NCBI GenBank assembly: GCA_027946555.1
Contig: JAPEVC010000049.1
Span: 62,001 to 126,000, forward strand
Source: Gnomoniopsis sp. IMI 355080
Lineage: Eukaryota > Ascomycota > Sordariomycetes > Diaporthales > Gnomoniaceae
DNA: 64,000 nt
Direction: 5' to 3'
A model generated the notes under the pieces. The model was not told the DNA's origin. It did not search any database and saw only the letters and a program-made list of their open reading frames with translations. The position numbers and the translations under genes were made by a program. Below are positions 24,921-37,800 of this stretch, one piece after another. Each line of letters opens with the position of its first letter. The stretch's first letter is position 1.

Positions 24921-27910
24921 GCCAGGCACTATTCTACCAGCAACATGCTAGTGCTCCTATGTATCTCTCTGATACATCGTCTTGACCGACAAGTCCTCGT
25001 CCGTCGTCATCTTTCCGATCTAGCTGCCCACTTACATCACGGTACACCTTGCTCTTTGTTGTGTGTGGCCGTGCAGTCAAGGCGTCCCACGATGTTCCCG
25101 GCTCTTGTAGGGTGGTGCTGCAGCTGCCAGTGCACAGAGCCAGATCAACATTGCTTTTTCCACCCGAGGACCAGGAGCGCCAAGTGGTGGTTCCTGCAGC
25201 AGGGATGGGGCGCCATGAGGGCTGAAGGAGCTAAAAATCTGGGATGTTGCAATGAAACTATTTTTTGCGGCAGGCAAAGCTGCTGCGCATCAGTGTCGAG
25301 GTACGCGTGCTACTGAGGTAGCTTTCGCTTCAGTGCTGCCATGGGAGAGAAGATGCGTGTTTTATATTCCGAGACGTCCGGAACTGGTCCAAAGTACCGG
25401 TACAGAAGAAGCACAGTGTGCGTCCTTCTCGATGCGCTATATACCTCAAGCGAGTGACTTGGGTATGCTTGTACTGTCCTTGATTTGCTTTTGCGCGGAT
25501 AGCATCGATTCGGCCCGGACCCCGTCTCACCTTGAGTCTGATGCGCGGGAGCATTGCATGTTGGAATAACAACGAGAATAGACTTGATAGCTTGGGGCTG
25601 GAGGACGGGGGCTTCCTTCTTCCAGAGCAGTCCCGATCCTGGCACTTCACAAGAGCTGAAGTTCCACCACCAGGCAGCCACTGAGGATCGTCTAGCCGTC
25701 ACGTTACGATACCACACTGGGAAATGAGGACGACAGCCATGTTGAGCCCAACCCTGACGTCGCTCCTCAATTGGGTAGGGAATGATGCACTTTTTGCAGA
25801 GCAAATGGAAGCACGTGATCACATCGCGTCACGATGCGGTGAGACCCAAGCTTTAGATCGGTGGCACAGAGCCGTGGGGGCGGCAGTGTCGAAGACGGGA
25901 GAATCTGGAGAGATTCTCAGCAGGACCTCGGGGCCCAGTTCATAGCGGTTGACCCAAGTGTTAGTCGTCGTCCAACACTGGCTGACTGACGCAGACCGGG
26001 AGACAGCCTTCGTGAAGCCCCAAGAGACGGGCGGAAGCTCACATGCGGAAGTACGACACTCACCGTCTCGCATCGCGAATAAATCGCGGCACCCGCACTC
26101 TCAACAGAGTAGTAAAGAAACAAGGGGCCTCAACTGGAGGGACAAAAGGCGAAAAGTAATATCGCAACCGAGACCGGCGACAAGGAGACGTCACGTCGCA
26201 CCGAACACCGAGATTCGCTTAGCTCGCTCCCAGCAGCCTGGGAAGGATGAGACCAGGTGCAGCGGACAGAGCCTATCGCGCACCGTCACATAGGCGAGGA
26301 TTTGGGGGCAGTGGGTGTCCGCCCCAAATCGCCACAAAAAAAGGGCTCATGTCGTACGACAGACAGATGGTGTGCGGCCAGGGCCGTTTGGGAACAAGAA
26401 CAGGACGCGTCAAAGTTGGGGGTCCATTCAGCCGGTGTAAGGCAAACAGATGTGCCTTCTTGAGCCTCAATTTTGACGACTTCGGTGACACAGTATCGCA
26501 ACCCTCACGTGGTCTGTAATTTGAACTGTATGCTCCGATATAGAGACAGCATTGTGGTCAACGACACTGAAATGCCCTGATGGCCCCAATTTTGTGTTTG
26601 CAATTTGCTTCCCGTATCTTCATGGTCAGATTCAAGATCAAATGACTTGCTGCGCCGAATGCTCTTGACTGAAAGTATGTGCATCGTGCATACATAGGTG
26701 GTCGGTCACGCTGGACAAGTGACCAGTCCCGAGCATATGCATCACAACGACATGCTTCGCATGTTGAATCGGGAATAGGCGAGCCAGACGACTAATCTAG
26801 CGTGTAGACATGCACCCGGAAAAAGCAGTATGCGGAGAAAGAAATTGTGAAAGGTAGTGTAAAGAAGTGATGAGATCGTTTGAACAGACCCTGTCTGTCA
26901 GATTTTTGTTTTGTTTACACAGAAGAACGCCGTTTCCCATTTCCCAATATTCTCAATCCCAGGCCCCGTGACATGAACTTGCAAGTCCTGTTTGCCTCTG
27001 ATGTGTCTGCTACCCAATTAAATTTTTCAAGATCGTGTAGAACGCCAATCTGATCAGCCCAAGTGCGCCGGTGCGGCCCCACAAAATTCCGTTTGTCCCC
27101 AACGTACAGCAGAAAAAGAAAATATTTGACGAGTCGATTTGGCGCAGCGTGAAATGGCAATAATCATGAGGTCAATGACGCATCGGTGTCTTGACTTGTG
27201 ATGTTTGCCTGAAAGCCGCAGGAATGTGTTGCATTTTGCACGAGAGAAGACGATAAATTTCAGAGAAATCTTGATTCTGCGGTTATTAAACAAGCGCGAA
27301 AGGCTCCCGCCGGGCAGGCAAGACATCGAATCGAGGGAAAGATGGTGTGAAGGCCTTGCAGCGGGGCTAATGCACGTTTAGGAGGGTTGGCAATGGTTCA
27401 CCCCACTCCAGACTAGACGATGGTTCGCATGGCTGCAGAGACCTTCGCATTGTGATGGAGGGTACGAAGTGTAGTAATGAAACGTCGGAACAGGCGGCTG
27501 ATATCGGAGACAGATGGTCTCACAAATTTGTCGATTCGCGATGTGAGCAATCGAAAACACCACTAGGTCTTCATACTATTTCGCTGCATTCTCATCGTGG
27601 AGGATATTCGACCAAAGGTCAAGGAGTTTCCCCGCAGCTGGCAGACTGGAAGATCAATGGCATTTCTGCCCTGTTCAGGAGGGACTGCATAGATCGTCAT
27701 TTTGGTCGCATGAGGATGCTGTCAGCACACCGCCGAACCTGAAGTAAAAATGCTGTTAGTCTATCAGGGTATTTTCGCAGACAGCGCCAGGTAGATTTCA
27801 GATCAGTTTGTACAGAACAAGGGAAAGCAAAGCAAAGCAAAGTAAACACAGGCAGGGAAAGGAAGGTGGTATTTCCATTGGTCCCGAGCTGCCGTGCAGA
27901 CTTGAAACCA

Positions 27911-27931
27911 CCTGCACGGCTTCCGTGCAGG
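27911..27931. repeat. Perfect inverted repeat (9-bp stem, 3-nt loop)
   Basis: CCTGCACGG, loop CTT, CCGTGCAGG. A compact hairpin about 350 bp downstream of the tiny Cys-rich gene on the minus strand; it could lie in that transcript's 3' region. Confidence 0.75.
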
Positions 27932-28284
27932 AGGTGCTCAACAGGTAAGATCTGCTGCAGCAGTGTCTTTACCATGTTCGACACCTCTTATTAACAGCCA
28001 ACAAGAGGACACCCCATCATTGGCTCCAGCAACTAGGGAATTAAAACTTACTTGCAGTAGCCGACCTAGTGAATCATGAGTGGGGCGCGGGCGATCGCGT
28101 GGTGGCTTGCCCAAAACGACATCGAAGCTCTTGCGTGGTATTATTTCTTTGGGTCGGCCCCACGTCGACGAAAACAGCAGCTGCCAGCAAGCTCCGTTCG
28201 GATAGCAGTAGTAGTACAGGGGAAAACTTCTGGTCCAGCCAGTCTCCAGCCGAAAAAAAAGGGTCGAAAGCCGTTCGCCGTTTT

Positions 28285-28449
28285 TTACGCACTCTGAGTA
28301 CAAGGACGGCAGGTGTGCAATTTGCAGTAGCGGCACTCGAAGATCAGGTAGAAGGGTCCCGAGTGACAAAGGTTGCAGTGCCACACAACCAAGGTGCTGT
28401 CAGACTTGATCACTTGGAAGGAGTGGGCACAAGTTCTCTGGATTGCCAT
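28285..28449 (-). CDS. Tiny Cys-rich, probably zinc-binding protein (54 aa)
   Basis: An ATG in strong context (AAG before, G after) opens a 54-codon frame. The protein has ordered metal-ligand spacing: Cys7 and His9, then Cys25-x2-Cys28-His29, Cys39-x2-Cys42 and Cys47-x2-Cys50, with His24 and His45 nearby. Core segments are VVWHCNLCHSGP and ECRYCKLHTCRPC. This is the pattern of a small treble-clef or double zinc-knuckle fold and is not expected from random sequence. A TATAAAAAG box lies about 540 bp upstream and the intervening leader has typical fungal 5'-UTR text (CATCTTCGTC-like, CA-rich), suggesting a long, possibly spliced leader. I have the impression of similar short conserved proteins in related fungi but cannot name one. 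The frame is open 30 codons further upstream with a possible earlier start at 28539. Confidence 0.6.
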   Translation of the reverse strand: MAIQRTCAHSFQVIKSDSTLVVWHCNLCHSGPFYLIFECRYCKLHTCRPCTQSA

Positions 28450-31400
28450 CTTATGGACGTTGACTGTTTTCGTGTGGCTTGAGACCTTCTGCCTTGGTAG
28501 CTGGCAGCTGGCAGGAAGGGGGCGATAAAAGAGCGGCAAGAAAGGAGAAAGCTTCTGAGAGAAGAGGCGACGGGAAGTTCAAGTGATTATTAGCTGGTGA
28601 CGTGCCTGAGTCTAAGCTGGCCCAGTGCGGATCAGTCACAGTGACTGGATTCTCGAATGTGTCGACAAGGAAAGCCTGGCTTTGACAGTCTAGGGCCTCT
28701 ACGCCGCTGCGTGTCTGTGCCCCAAGTCAGTAATGGCCCCGAAGGTTAGCCTTGATGGCAAAGCTTATTATAATAGCAGTGAGCAGGGGCAAAGCCGGAG
28801 GTGGTGTCGAGATATGAAAGTATGACCGGTAGCGTACTGACTATGTAGTAGACGAAGATGTTTTGTGGTGTTTGTAAGGCAGGCTCTTGTGCGTTGGGAA
28901 TTCGTCGCCGATAGTGAGCGTACACTTTTTGCCTTTCTCTCTTTTTGGTGATCAGGGCAGGAAGATGGAATGTAACAGGAGTACACCGGGCTTTTTATAC
29001 TCGAGAGAGGGTCGATCGAAGTAGTCCAAAGATAGAAAGAAAAAAAAGGGCGAATGGGAAATCTGGAGCATATGTATGTACCTTTCCTATGCTGTTTGTT
29101 TTCAGGGTCCACAGGTCGGGAAGGGGGGCCCACGCTATCTTATAGGGCTGCGAATCGATTCATTGGATTTCCTGAACGAGGCGAGGGAGAGTACCTGCCT
29201 GACACGATGTCGGTGACGCGTTGTTTGGCGACGGGACAGGTGCTATTGCCAGGCTTTTTGCTGTGGTGGACTCACGATATATGGTAGGTAGGGATGGTGG
29301 TCGAACTCGGGATATGTGACGCACAGTAGCCGCCGTATCAGTTGTTCTGTCGGTCAGTCACGTACGTCACTGCCAGAACTACCAGATGAAATTGTTTCTT
29401 CCCAATATCTTCTGAAAGATCATTGAACATGGACAGTAGTACATGGAATTTGGGAGAGGGGAAGCGCGAGGCAGTGGGCCACAGCGTGATGGCATTATGT
29501 ACTGTGGCATTTTGCAGCTCCATTTCTCACCGCAGGCTTGGACCCATGACAATCAAGTATAGTCTGGGAGTCCGGTTGGCAAAATGGCGAAGAGGGCCCA
29601 CCAGACCAGTACCTATTCTGTAACTGCGTTGGGAGATGGGCCTCTGTCCCAGCAGGGAGTCAGAGACTCTAGATAGAGCACATGGGAAGAAAGCGCTTGC
29701 CCCTGTCAATGGCCAAATTGATATGGAAAGTCAGGTGAAAAGTGACGGGATAGACACGAAATGGGATACCGAGATGGGAGAGCTGATGAGGTATCAGGTA
29801 CAATGCACAGTACCTAGTACGGAGACTCAAGTACTTGGCTACCTACCTCGGCCAGGTAGTCGGACGCTACCATTGGTTGGATCTAAAAGGGGGCCAGTCG
29901 ACGTACCTGTTCAAGCATCTGTGCAGAGTAAAACAGACGCGCAAGTGAGGCTATCCCTCGGCAAGTATCGCCCGAGACCAGATGAGTCAAATCGGGAAGG
30001 AATACCTAGGTAACCAGTGACTTGAGCGCGGTGCGAGGCGAGGTTGCGGGAAGCCATTGCGTGGGGAGGATAAAGTCGAGAAAATCCAGTGACGGCACGG
30101 CCCTGTTGGGGGTTCCCTCGTCCAGATCAGCCGAGACCCCTGTTGTGTTTGACGTCTGCTGTCAAAATGTGGGTTGCCGTTTCATAGGCTAGATTTTCCT
30201 AATAAGCTGACCGTGGTGTTGTTTGTATGAGTAGGTACCTAAGAAGTGATTGCGCATTTGTGTGCACGGTCTCGACGGTATGGATAGGTACCTACCTAGT
30301 ACGTACCTAGATAGATAGGAGAACCGAGCCTTGTCCATTTCCAAGCAACCAGCGCTTTCCTACAGTAGCAGGCGTCGATGCGATTGATCAGACTGATGCG
30401 ACACTGATGAAGCGAGAGCATGTCCTCAAGACAAGACAAAGACACGACAAGACGGGCGGAGTTCGAACTTCATTCTTCATCATCGATGATCGCCAGAAAC
30501 TTATTATTATTAGCGCACAAATAGAAGTCACTCGTTTGCAGTGGACGCAGCCCGTCCCTGTCGATCGTGAAGTCGCTGCAGGGTTTTGAGGAACTGTTTG
30601 TTATCGGAGTTGCAATCCGAGGTCCTGCTGGTTCATAGCAACTTGTCTGGCGTGCGATCGACATTTTCCAGCGAGGCCTGCTGTGACACACTATGCCTCT
30701 GTTGCCAGAAGAGCTCGCCCCTCCTCCCCTCACGATAGAAGGTGACCTCGATGCTGGGGTTTCCGTACAAGGACAGTGGTATTACAGACCAGACCGGTCT
30801 TCAAGCAAGTACGCGGAGATTGACGCACACATTGCCATCGTCAAGAGGCGGATTCCCAGCTGCGGCCTATGACAACGAGGCAAGTGGAAATGCACAATGC
30901 GCTGACAGTGACTCGGAAGTGACGAAGTGACGAAGTCTGGACTCCAGCCAAGCATGGGTCAGATATGGGGATAGGTATGGGCATTGCCACGGGCCAAGCT
31001 GTGCAGCGTCGCCCCCTTTCCAACCAACGGAGATCCTCGCCCGCCTACTGCGTACTTCCTGCCTGCCTTATGTAAGCTGCATACTCCCTTCTCCGGGTTA
31101 CCAAGTTACTTGCCATAGCAAACCTATATTCTCTAATATTTGGCATATCAAAAGTGTTTAGCCTACTGTGGTAGGCCGGCCCCATTTGGCAGACTGCATG
31201 CGCTTATAGGGTTCCTGCTAAAACGCGGTTGGTCGTGCATTAGGGCAATGCAGTATCATCCGCAACAGGGCTGACGCTGGTTTCCTGGTACAGTACCGCG
31301 GCACTCACAGCACTGGACGGCAGGACCGCAGGACGGCAGGGACGGTACTTCCCGAACAGCTACCTACTTACTTCTGAGACTTTTCAACTTGTCATCGACA

Positions 31401-33951
31401 TTTCAACATCCCTCGCTTCATATGAGACCGTCATCTTCTTGAAACCTCACCGCTGCCTGACCGTTCGTCACTTCCCGGGTGTATATACCCAACCATTACA
31501 CCAATATCCTTTTGTTCAGCCTTGGCCGTAGCCTGGCTGCCCGGGCACGCATACATACAGAGTGGGAAATGTCAAGCTTGACCGGCGCATTACGCCCACG
31601 GCTAATGTACTGTACAGTTTGTGAGCAGGGCCCAGATCCCGTCCCTCTGGAAGGCTCCACAACCAACAGATCCAGACCTCGAAAGCCACCTGCAACCAAT
31701 TCCGCATGTGTTTTCGCCGCCTGCCAGCTATCGAGCCATTATAGTCCCATCTCTCCCCAGGTCTCACGCATCGAGAGCCCAATCCGTCAACAGCCTTGTG
31801 CAAAGGCACATGTCGAGACCTCTGTGGGACACCCGTCAGCTCGATTCCAGATCCAGGGCAGGATAGGGCACATCGCCATTTCATGGGCTCACGGGTACTT
31901 GTGGCGTTTCATGATACTTAAGGGCACAGGAGCTGGAGCAGCTCGTGACTAATGTAGTCGAGGGATTTATTACCAAACCATTGGCCGTCCTTCGGCCCGA
32001 CATATCACAGGAGGGCTCCCTTGACATTTGCCTGCGGCTATGAGGCGGAATATATAGAGCTTAAAAGGGGTCTTCTTTGGGTTGTACGTGGCTCTGTGAG
32101 GTCTGGCATACAAGCTCTGTCTTATTTCCAGAACCCACCGAGCGCCTATGTGGACCGTTTGAGCAAGTGCCCCGATCCTATCAGCCGCTCCTTCATTCTC
32201 ATATGCCCATACTGTTCCTCCTTATCTCAGGATGAGGAGGCAACGCTCGAGGCGATGAGGCAATCTCTTCATTCGACCCTCATTCGACATTGCTCTGCGT
32301 TGGCGCGCATCATGTCGAGATCACGGGTAGACCGAAATTGGCAAATGTCATTGGGTCAGAATTCACCGTGTGGCCACGTGCATCTGAATGAGGGTTATAT
32401 ACAACAGCCTACGACGTGGTCCCTGAGTCTGTCCAAGTGGCAGCATATCACGGACGAATGGACGTCTTTGGCATGCAAATCGACAAGCAGACAAGCGTTA
32501 GCGCATCTTGTCTTTCGCAGACAACCTGTCGGTAGACCTTGGGCTGGCTTGATCGTCTTGGACAGTCGGTATTTACCACCTGATGAAATGAGCGGGGATG
32601 GTATTTGTCACCACCATCTCGGGCTCCTACACGTCTCTCCTTCAACTTGTTACCAGCAGGCCGAGACATGGATCAAAATTCCGTCCGGGTACGGCACCCA
32701 CACCGGCTTCAAATGAGGTTCGGTACGCTGCCTCGCGTTCTATTACCCCCTCAACCACACTTGTGGACCCGCGTACGACTGATTTGAGAGCCATATCTTT
32801 TCAGGAGCAGCGAAATATCGATGCTATCGGCAGGATAGTCAAATTTGGTGGGAGAACCCACGTCAGACTTGAACCAACCCCCCCCCCCCCAGCTCTTGCG
32901 AGCACGCACGATACCACCTGCCTCGACCCTCTAGTTGCGATTGGCAGACGACTTTGGCAGACCGTACCGCAAGTCCGCAGAACCGACAGCGCTTCAACAA
33001 CAAACCCCACAATCTCGTCATATTTGACGAGGGCCCTGGACAACCCGAGACCTGCCAGCCTCAAGCTGCCGGAACCGACCGCGCATCTTCAAATCTGGCA
33101 GCCATTTCTGACACCTGAGAGGCTCTCCAGTCCTTCACCGGTTGCGTTAGGGTACACCATCTTCAGGTATTGCTGCTGCACCTCGATCCTGATCTGGGAC
33201 TAGTGCCCGGTCATCATTCCATATGAAGCTTCCGCGGCCATCCATCGGATATTGACGGTACCACTGCATCAAACCCAAACGACCACGCTCAAGGAAAGCT
33301 TAATCTCAGGCTCACGGTAAATCCTTGTGGCTTTTTCCCGCTCACCCATTCCACCATTGTGGATATGGAATATAGTGGACTGGGAGGGTGGTAGGGGTTG
33401 TCAGCCGTCATCTCCTGCCGAGAGCACCAGCGGAACGGCCCTCCGGAGACATGTGAGCTGTCAGGGTTTACCTTGTACGGAGGTAGTTCTCCAAGAAGTA
33501 CCTGCCAGACCTCTCTAATTTCCGTGGATTCAAAGACGTAGGATGAAATCCATTCGCCCATGCAAAGTTGACAGCTGCCAATGCACACTACCATAGTACT
33601 CTCGGCTGTCAACGGTTAAATCACTTTGATGAGAGCCCTATCACCAATGCTCGATTATCTTTTCAACGGGATCACTGCGAATCTGGAGCGAGCTTGCGTC
33701 AGTTCGTCCATGGCTAGACCGAACCAAAGTAACTAACTATCCCAATCTGCCTCTTTCGATCGGGCGTATGAGCAGCATGATTCCTGGAAGCCTGCCCAGA
33801 AGCCCTGCCCAGAAAGACCTACAGCCCCGCACAGCCCGGGGCCCACTCAACCATTGACGTTCGTCTAAACCTGGAGGCAGCCGGCTAAACCTGGGCAACG
33901 GCTGCCTCCAGGTCACTTGACCTGGAGTCTCCATCTTTTCTGTTCTGTACA
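28450..33951. other. 5.5-kb gene-poor stretch
   Basis: The first 700 bp look like promoter and leader of the 54-aa gene. Beyond that no gene is supported. Long frames at 31479-31952, 32021-32716 and 32598-33203 (plus; 157, 231 and 201 residues) lack motifs and overlap in different frames; I keep them only as possibilities. CCTAGGTACC-type words are dense at about 30230-30310, and a GGACGGCAGG tandem patch lies at about 31315-31345. Confidence 0.45.
28991..28999 (-). promoter_or_regulatory. TATA box, probably of the 54-aa gene
   Basis: TATAAAAAG on the minus strand, followed downstream by CA/CT-rich leader-like sequence reading toward the small Cys-rich frame. Confidence 0.45.
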
Positions 33952-34681
33952 ATGGCGCTGTCCAAGGAAGAACAAGAACTCCTCGTAGATCATGTACCAG
34001 TCACACTGGCAACCGTACCCGACGTGTACTCTATACATGAAGCACGTCGAGATACCATCTTGAACAGCTATTTGTTGCCCCCACTCTTCTCTGATCCTTC
34101 TGAACTCTATATCATGAGTTCGGCCTGGTTTGTTTCAGGTTTATTTGCACTCGTCCTTCCTCACTGGGACTCGGTAGGACTATCGAGACAAAGCGCGGCC
34201 ATGATCACTGTGACCGCTTCCTTGGAACATTGTACGTGGTCATGAGTATGGTGACTCACGGACTTGTCCTCGGTGTCGAGGACTGGCTAGAGACGTTGGC
34301 CCAACGTTTGGAGTATATGTGACCTATCATATTCTCGCTGGGGGCGGGCAAGCTTGTCTTCACTCAGACCTCACGGAACATACGATGCGAGAAGATGGTA
34401 TTTACCATAGCATCGTGCTATCCAGTGAGGATCACAAATTTGTACCCTGTAGACTCATCTGTGGGAGTTGCAGGCCAGCTAACAACAACGGCGTTTGCCA
34501 ACGGCGATCACGAATCGATCTGATCCGTGACCCCATCAGGGCACACCTTCAATCTGGTAATGACACCGTGGTGGTGCATTGCAAGGATGGAAATCTTGGT
34601 TCGGCTCGTGACATTGAAACCATCTCACTTTGTGGCTGGCAGTACCCTTATGCTCAGACTGGTTCTCATATCCTCAACTGA
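33952..34681 (+). other. Doubtful broken or spliced coding region
   Basis: A 97-codon frame starting at an ATG (ALSKEEQELLVDHVPVTLAT, then PDVYSIHEARRD) reads like protein. About 250 bp on, the next frame stays open from about 34220 to 34681 (for example CPRCRGLARDVGPTFGVYVT and VVVHCKDGNLGSARD). The two are in different frames, so an intron near 34150-34260 or a frameshift would be needed to join them. No family is recognised. It could be an orphan gene, a decayed gene or chance. Confidence 0.25.
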
Positions 34682-34881
34682 AAAGCAGTGTCCTATTATT
34701 TGACGCCAAATATGCGGCTTCTATGGCCCGAGACATCGGGAATATCGCTTTTGCTTCGTGAGAAGGCTGAAATGTAGACCTGGATTCTAATCGACAACAT
34801 GTACAATTACCACGCGAGTTGTCACAGCCAATTGGCAACCATGTTTGCGCTCCACTCGGATTCGGTGCCTCGGGCCGCAGA

Positions 34882-37800
34882 TTAAACCCGAGGCACGTTG
34901 TCTTCAGCGGTTGTCGCCGCTTCATTAATGGCAGACACTAGGCCCTGAGCAGCTGTGATGTTTTCCTCCTTTGCACGTGCGTGCGTCAGCCTCATCTCCA
35001 AACCGCCCTCGTCCGTCTCATCATCATCGCCATGCTGTTTCTCCAAAGAGAAAGCATCAGAAAGGTTCACTGCCACAAAACTCTTGGGGAGTTTGACTCT
35101 ATAATCGAAATCGTTAGACCACAAGCTTTCATACCGTAGGAGAGGATAGTCTGCCTAAACTTACGTATGGAACTTGGCTCGTAGAGTATCAATGACAGTC
35201 TTCCATTCACAATGAGGTGTCAAACTTCTCCTTGGTGCACAGCTAATGCAGTGCTTACTGTCAAGTTGCACGTCGAGTGGATCGTAGACGTGACAGCCTG
35301 GGCTGATGGTGATGCGAATGCTATATTCGAAGTGAGGATAGTTATTACCATCCGCCGCCTCTGGTGGAGTTGTCTCAGACTCGTACAGCTCGAAACAGAT
35401 TTGGCTCAGATAATCAAGCTCCGGAATGGTGGCACGCTTGATCTTGGTATCAATGCCGCCTTCCAGGATGCAGTTCAGGAGTGTGTATATGTGAGACTCC
35501 TTGGTGAAGTAGAAGAAGCACTTCGCGTCATCTGACGCTTGCATATCCTCAAGATCAGTCACAATCTCCCTGAGAAGAGGGAGTGATGTGAGAAGACCAA
35601 TTTCGAGCTAGTCACAAGTATTAGTGATGCTTGAAAAGCAAAGGAATTGAATCCAAGGCATGGGTAGCCTACCTTTTCACTGTCCGAGATTCCATACTCC
35701 TGAGGACAGATGAAATCGAACATGATCTTCGCCAGCTGGTACAGCTCCCTCAATGGCTCGAAGCGAGCATCCATCTTAGTCCTTGTCTGGCTGTCCCCTT
35801 TACAGAGGTTAAAGTATTCTTCCGGTGGCGGCATTTTGCTTGCACCTCGAAGCCCATTCTTCCAAGATTGCCTCCTAAATAGCCTCTTCTTTTTGTACTC
35901 CATAGCCTCAGCATCCTTGACAGAACCCTTGTCCGCATTCTTGCTGTCTTCGGAGGTCTTGTTATTCGTCTGTTGCTGCTCGTCAGACTCTTTGGAAGAG
36001 AAGGTGGCCGCCCTTTCCTTGTTGCCGATGATGATGCCAAACTCTTCTTCAAGTATGTTCTTCGAGGGCGTGAAAACCCACTCAAGAAACTGGCGGTTGT
36101 GGAGAGCATCGAACTTCATCGTGTCGTAGAGCTCGGAAATTTTAGAAGGGTCGACCTTCTCTCCATCACAAAACTCCGTGAATAGCTTCTCCCATCGCTC
36201 GCGGAACAACTCCGCATCCTCACCACAGCACCATCGGGCTTGGATGTCTGCGACGGCACTGACTTGTGACAAAGCAGAAGCATGCGAGTGAACCGAAGAG
36301 AAAGAGGTCTCGTTGGATTTGAGCCTTTCGGAGCTGTTTGGGTTGGAAATGGCGTTCAGGGAAGTCACAGCACCGCTGTAGAGCTTACTATAATTGTGCT
36401 GCATGACGCGGCGGTGAAAGTTCATGAGCTGAACAACGCGTGTCTGCACTTCAGAAGGCTCTGGCATATTCTCTGGCCACGCGAACTGTGAGGGTCTATC
36501 ATTACCCTTGCGGAGAAGACCCTTGAGCTTCTTCTTGACCTTATCCATCTCATCCTTCGCAGCATTCGAATCATCCAAAAGGTCCTTCCGGATCTGAATG
36601 AAGTCTTCGGGAAGGTCTGTCCGGTTCAAAAAGGCTGACGACCATATTTGTGCACTTGTTGTGACACGCCTCTCCGAAGAGCTGAAGACGTGCACTTCGT
36701 CCAGGATTTCACGATTCAGGATCTCAAGGTCGGCCCTCATATTCTCTCCAAGCTCCTGTGCTTGATAGCGCGCAGAGTGTGTAGGCTCGCCTCCCCACTT
36801 CACAATGAGCTGGAGCTTGTCGAGGACCAAACCGTTCTCGGCTGCTGTGATTTTGGACATGGTGACGCCAGACAAAGAGTCGTGTCGCTTGGGTGGGAAG
36901 CGAGGCTTGCGCTCCTTTCCAGATTCATTGCCCGACTGTGTGGAATCTGGAGCTTCGTCGGTGCCACTCGCGGTGTGCAAAGGCTGATCTTCTGGAATGA
37001 CTTGCTTTTCATCGACTTGCGCCTTCTCTTCCGTCTTCTTCTTGCGGAACATCGGTTTGATTTGAACCTTGGTCCCGGGCCAGCTACTCTTCTTGACTAG
37101 GACATTCCTCAGAGTCCTAAGCTTCTCACGATCTTCTCCACCGGCTCTCATGGCTTTGTCCACAGCCTCCAAAACACTCGTCAACGCCGCTTCACCAATT
37201 AGAAGCACTTCCTCCTGGTGACCCTTGAGTAATTCAATGAATGGATCTGTGTGAAAAGTGAACTTGAACTTTTGCTTTGGGGTCCGATCCGCGTGTCGAA
37301 TAACAGAAACCATGCCTTTCAATTTCCACGAATGCTTGGGAGGAGGCGGAGGAGGCGTCTGTCCTTCGGTTTCGGCCACGCCAAGGTCCACAAGGTTTGG
37401 AGTTGCTGGCAACGTCGCTGGGGCAGACGACGATAGACTTCCAGTCAAAGGTTCAGGGAGTTGAGTTAGAACTGGGCTTATTGGCCCGCTTCCAGACTTG
37501 GGGACTGGGGTGCTCTCTGGCTTGAGAGGGTCCTGGACAGGCGTGTTGCTGTCTTTAGTATCGTGAGGCGTCTTGGCCAGAGGAACTGCCGTCTTTTGAT
37601 TGGGTAGCATGCCAAGAAGAGGCGTTTCCTTGACTTTCTTCTCGCCGCCAGAGGCGCTGCGTCCCATAGGATCAATGTCTGAAATAGCCGGAGACGGCAT
37701 AGGGGGTGTCATGCCCACTCGTCGCATCCGTTCCTTGACAAAAATGTCCTTCAAGATATTGGCGCAACGATCGTAGTACTCATCATTGTCTTTGACAAAG

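Larger units (their letters stand above)
22057..28284. other. 6.2-kb gene-poor stretch
   Basis: No gene is supported. Frames of 170-231 residues exist (for example 24621-25316 plus and 25310-25822 minus) but show no domain, no consistent codon pattern and no recognisable motif. Features seen: a purine-rich GAA/AAG tract (about 23540-23590), an alternating TACGTACG palindrome (24892-24920), an AAGC tandem run (27828-27842) and a perfect 9-bp hairpin (27911-27931). It may contain untranslated regions, regulatory DNA or non-coding transcripts. Confidence 0.5.

Noticed and set aside
24621..25316. 231-codon plus-strand frame
   Set aside because: No motif and no protein-like composition; taken as chance or untranslated DNA.
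25310..25822. 170-codon minus-strand frame
   Set aside because: Mixed composition with no family signature and no supporting splice or promoter signals.
34319..34681. HCKDG segment resembling a phosphatase loop
   Set aside because: The Cys-x5-Arg spacing of tyrosine phosphatases is absent (HCKDGNLGSAR), so it is not called a phosphatase.
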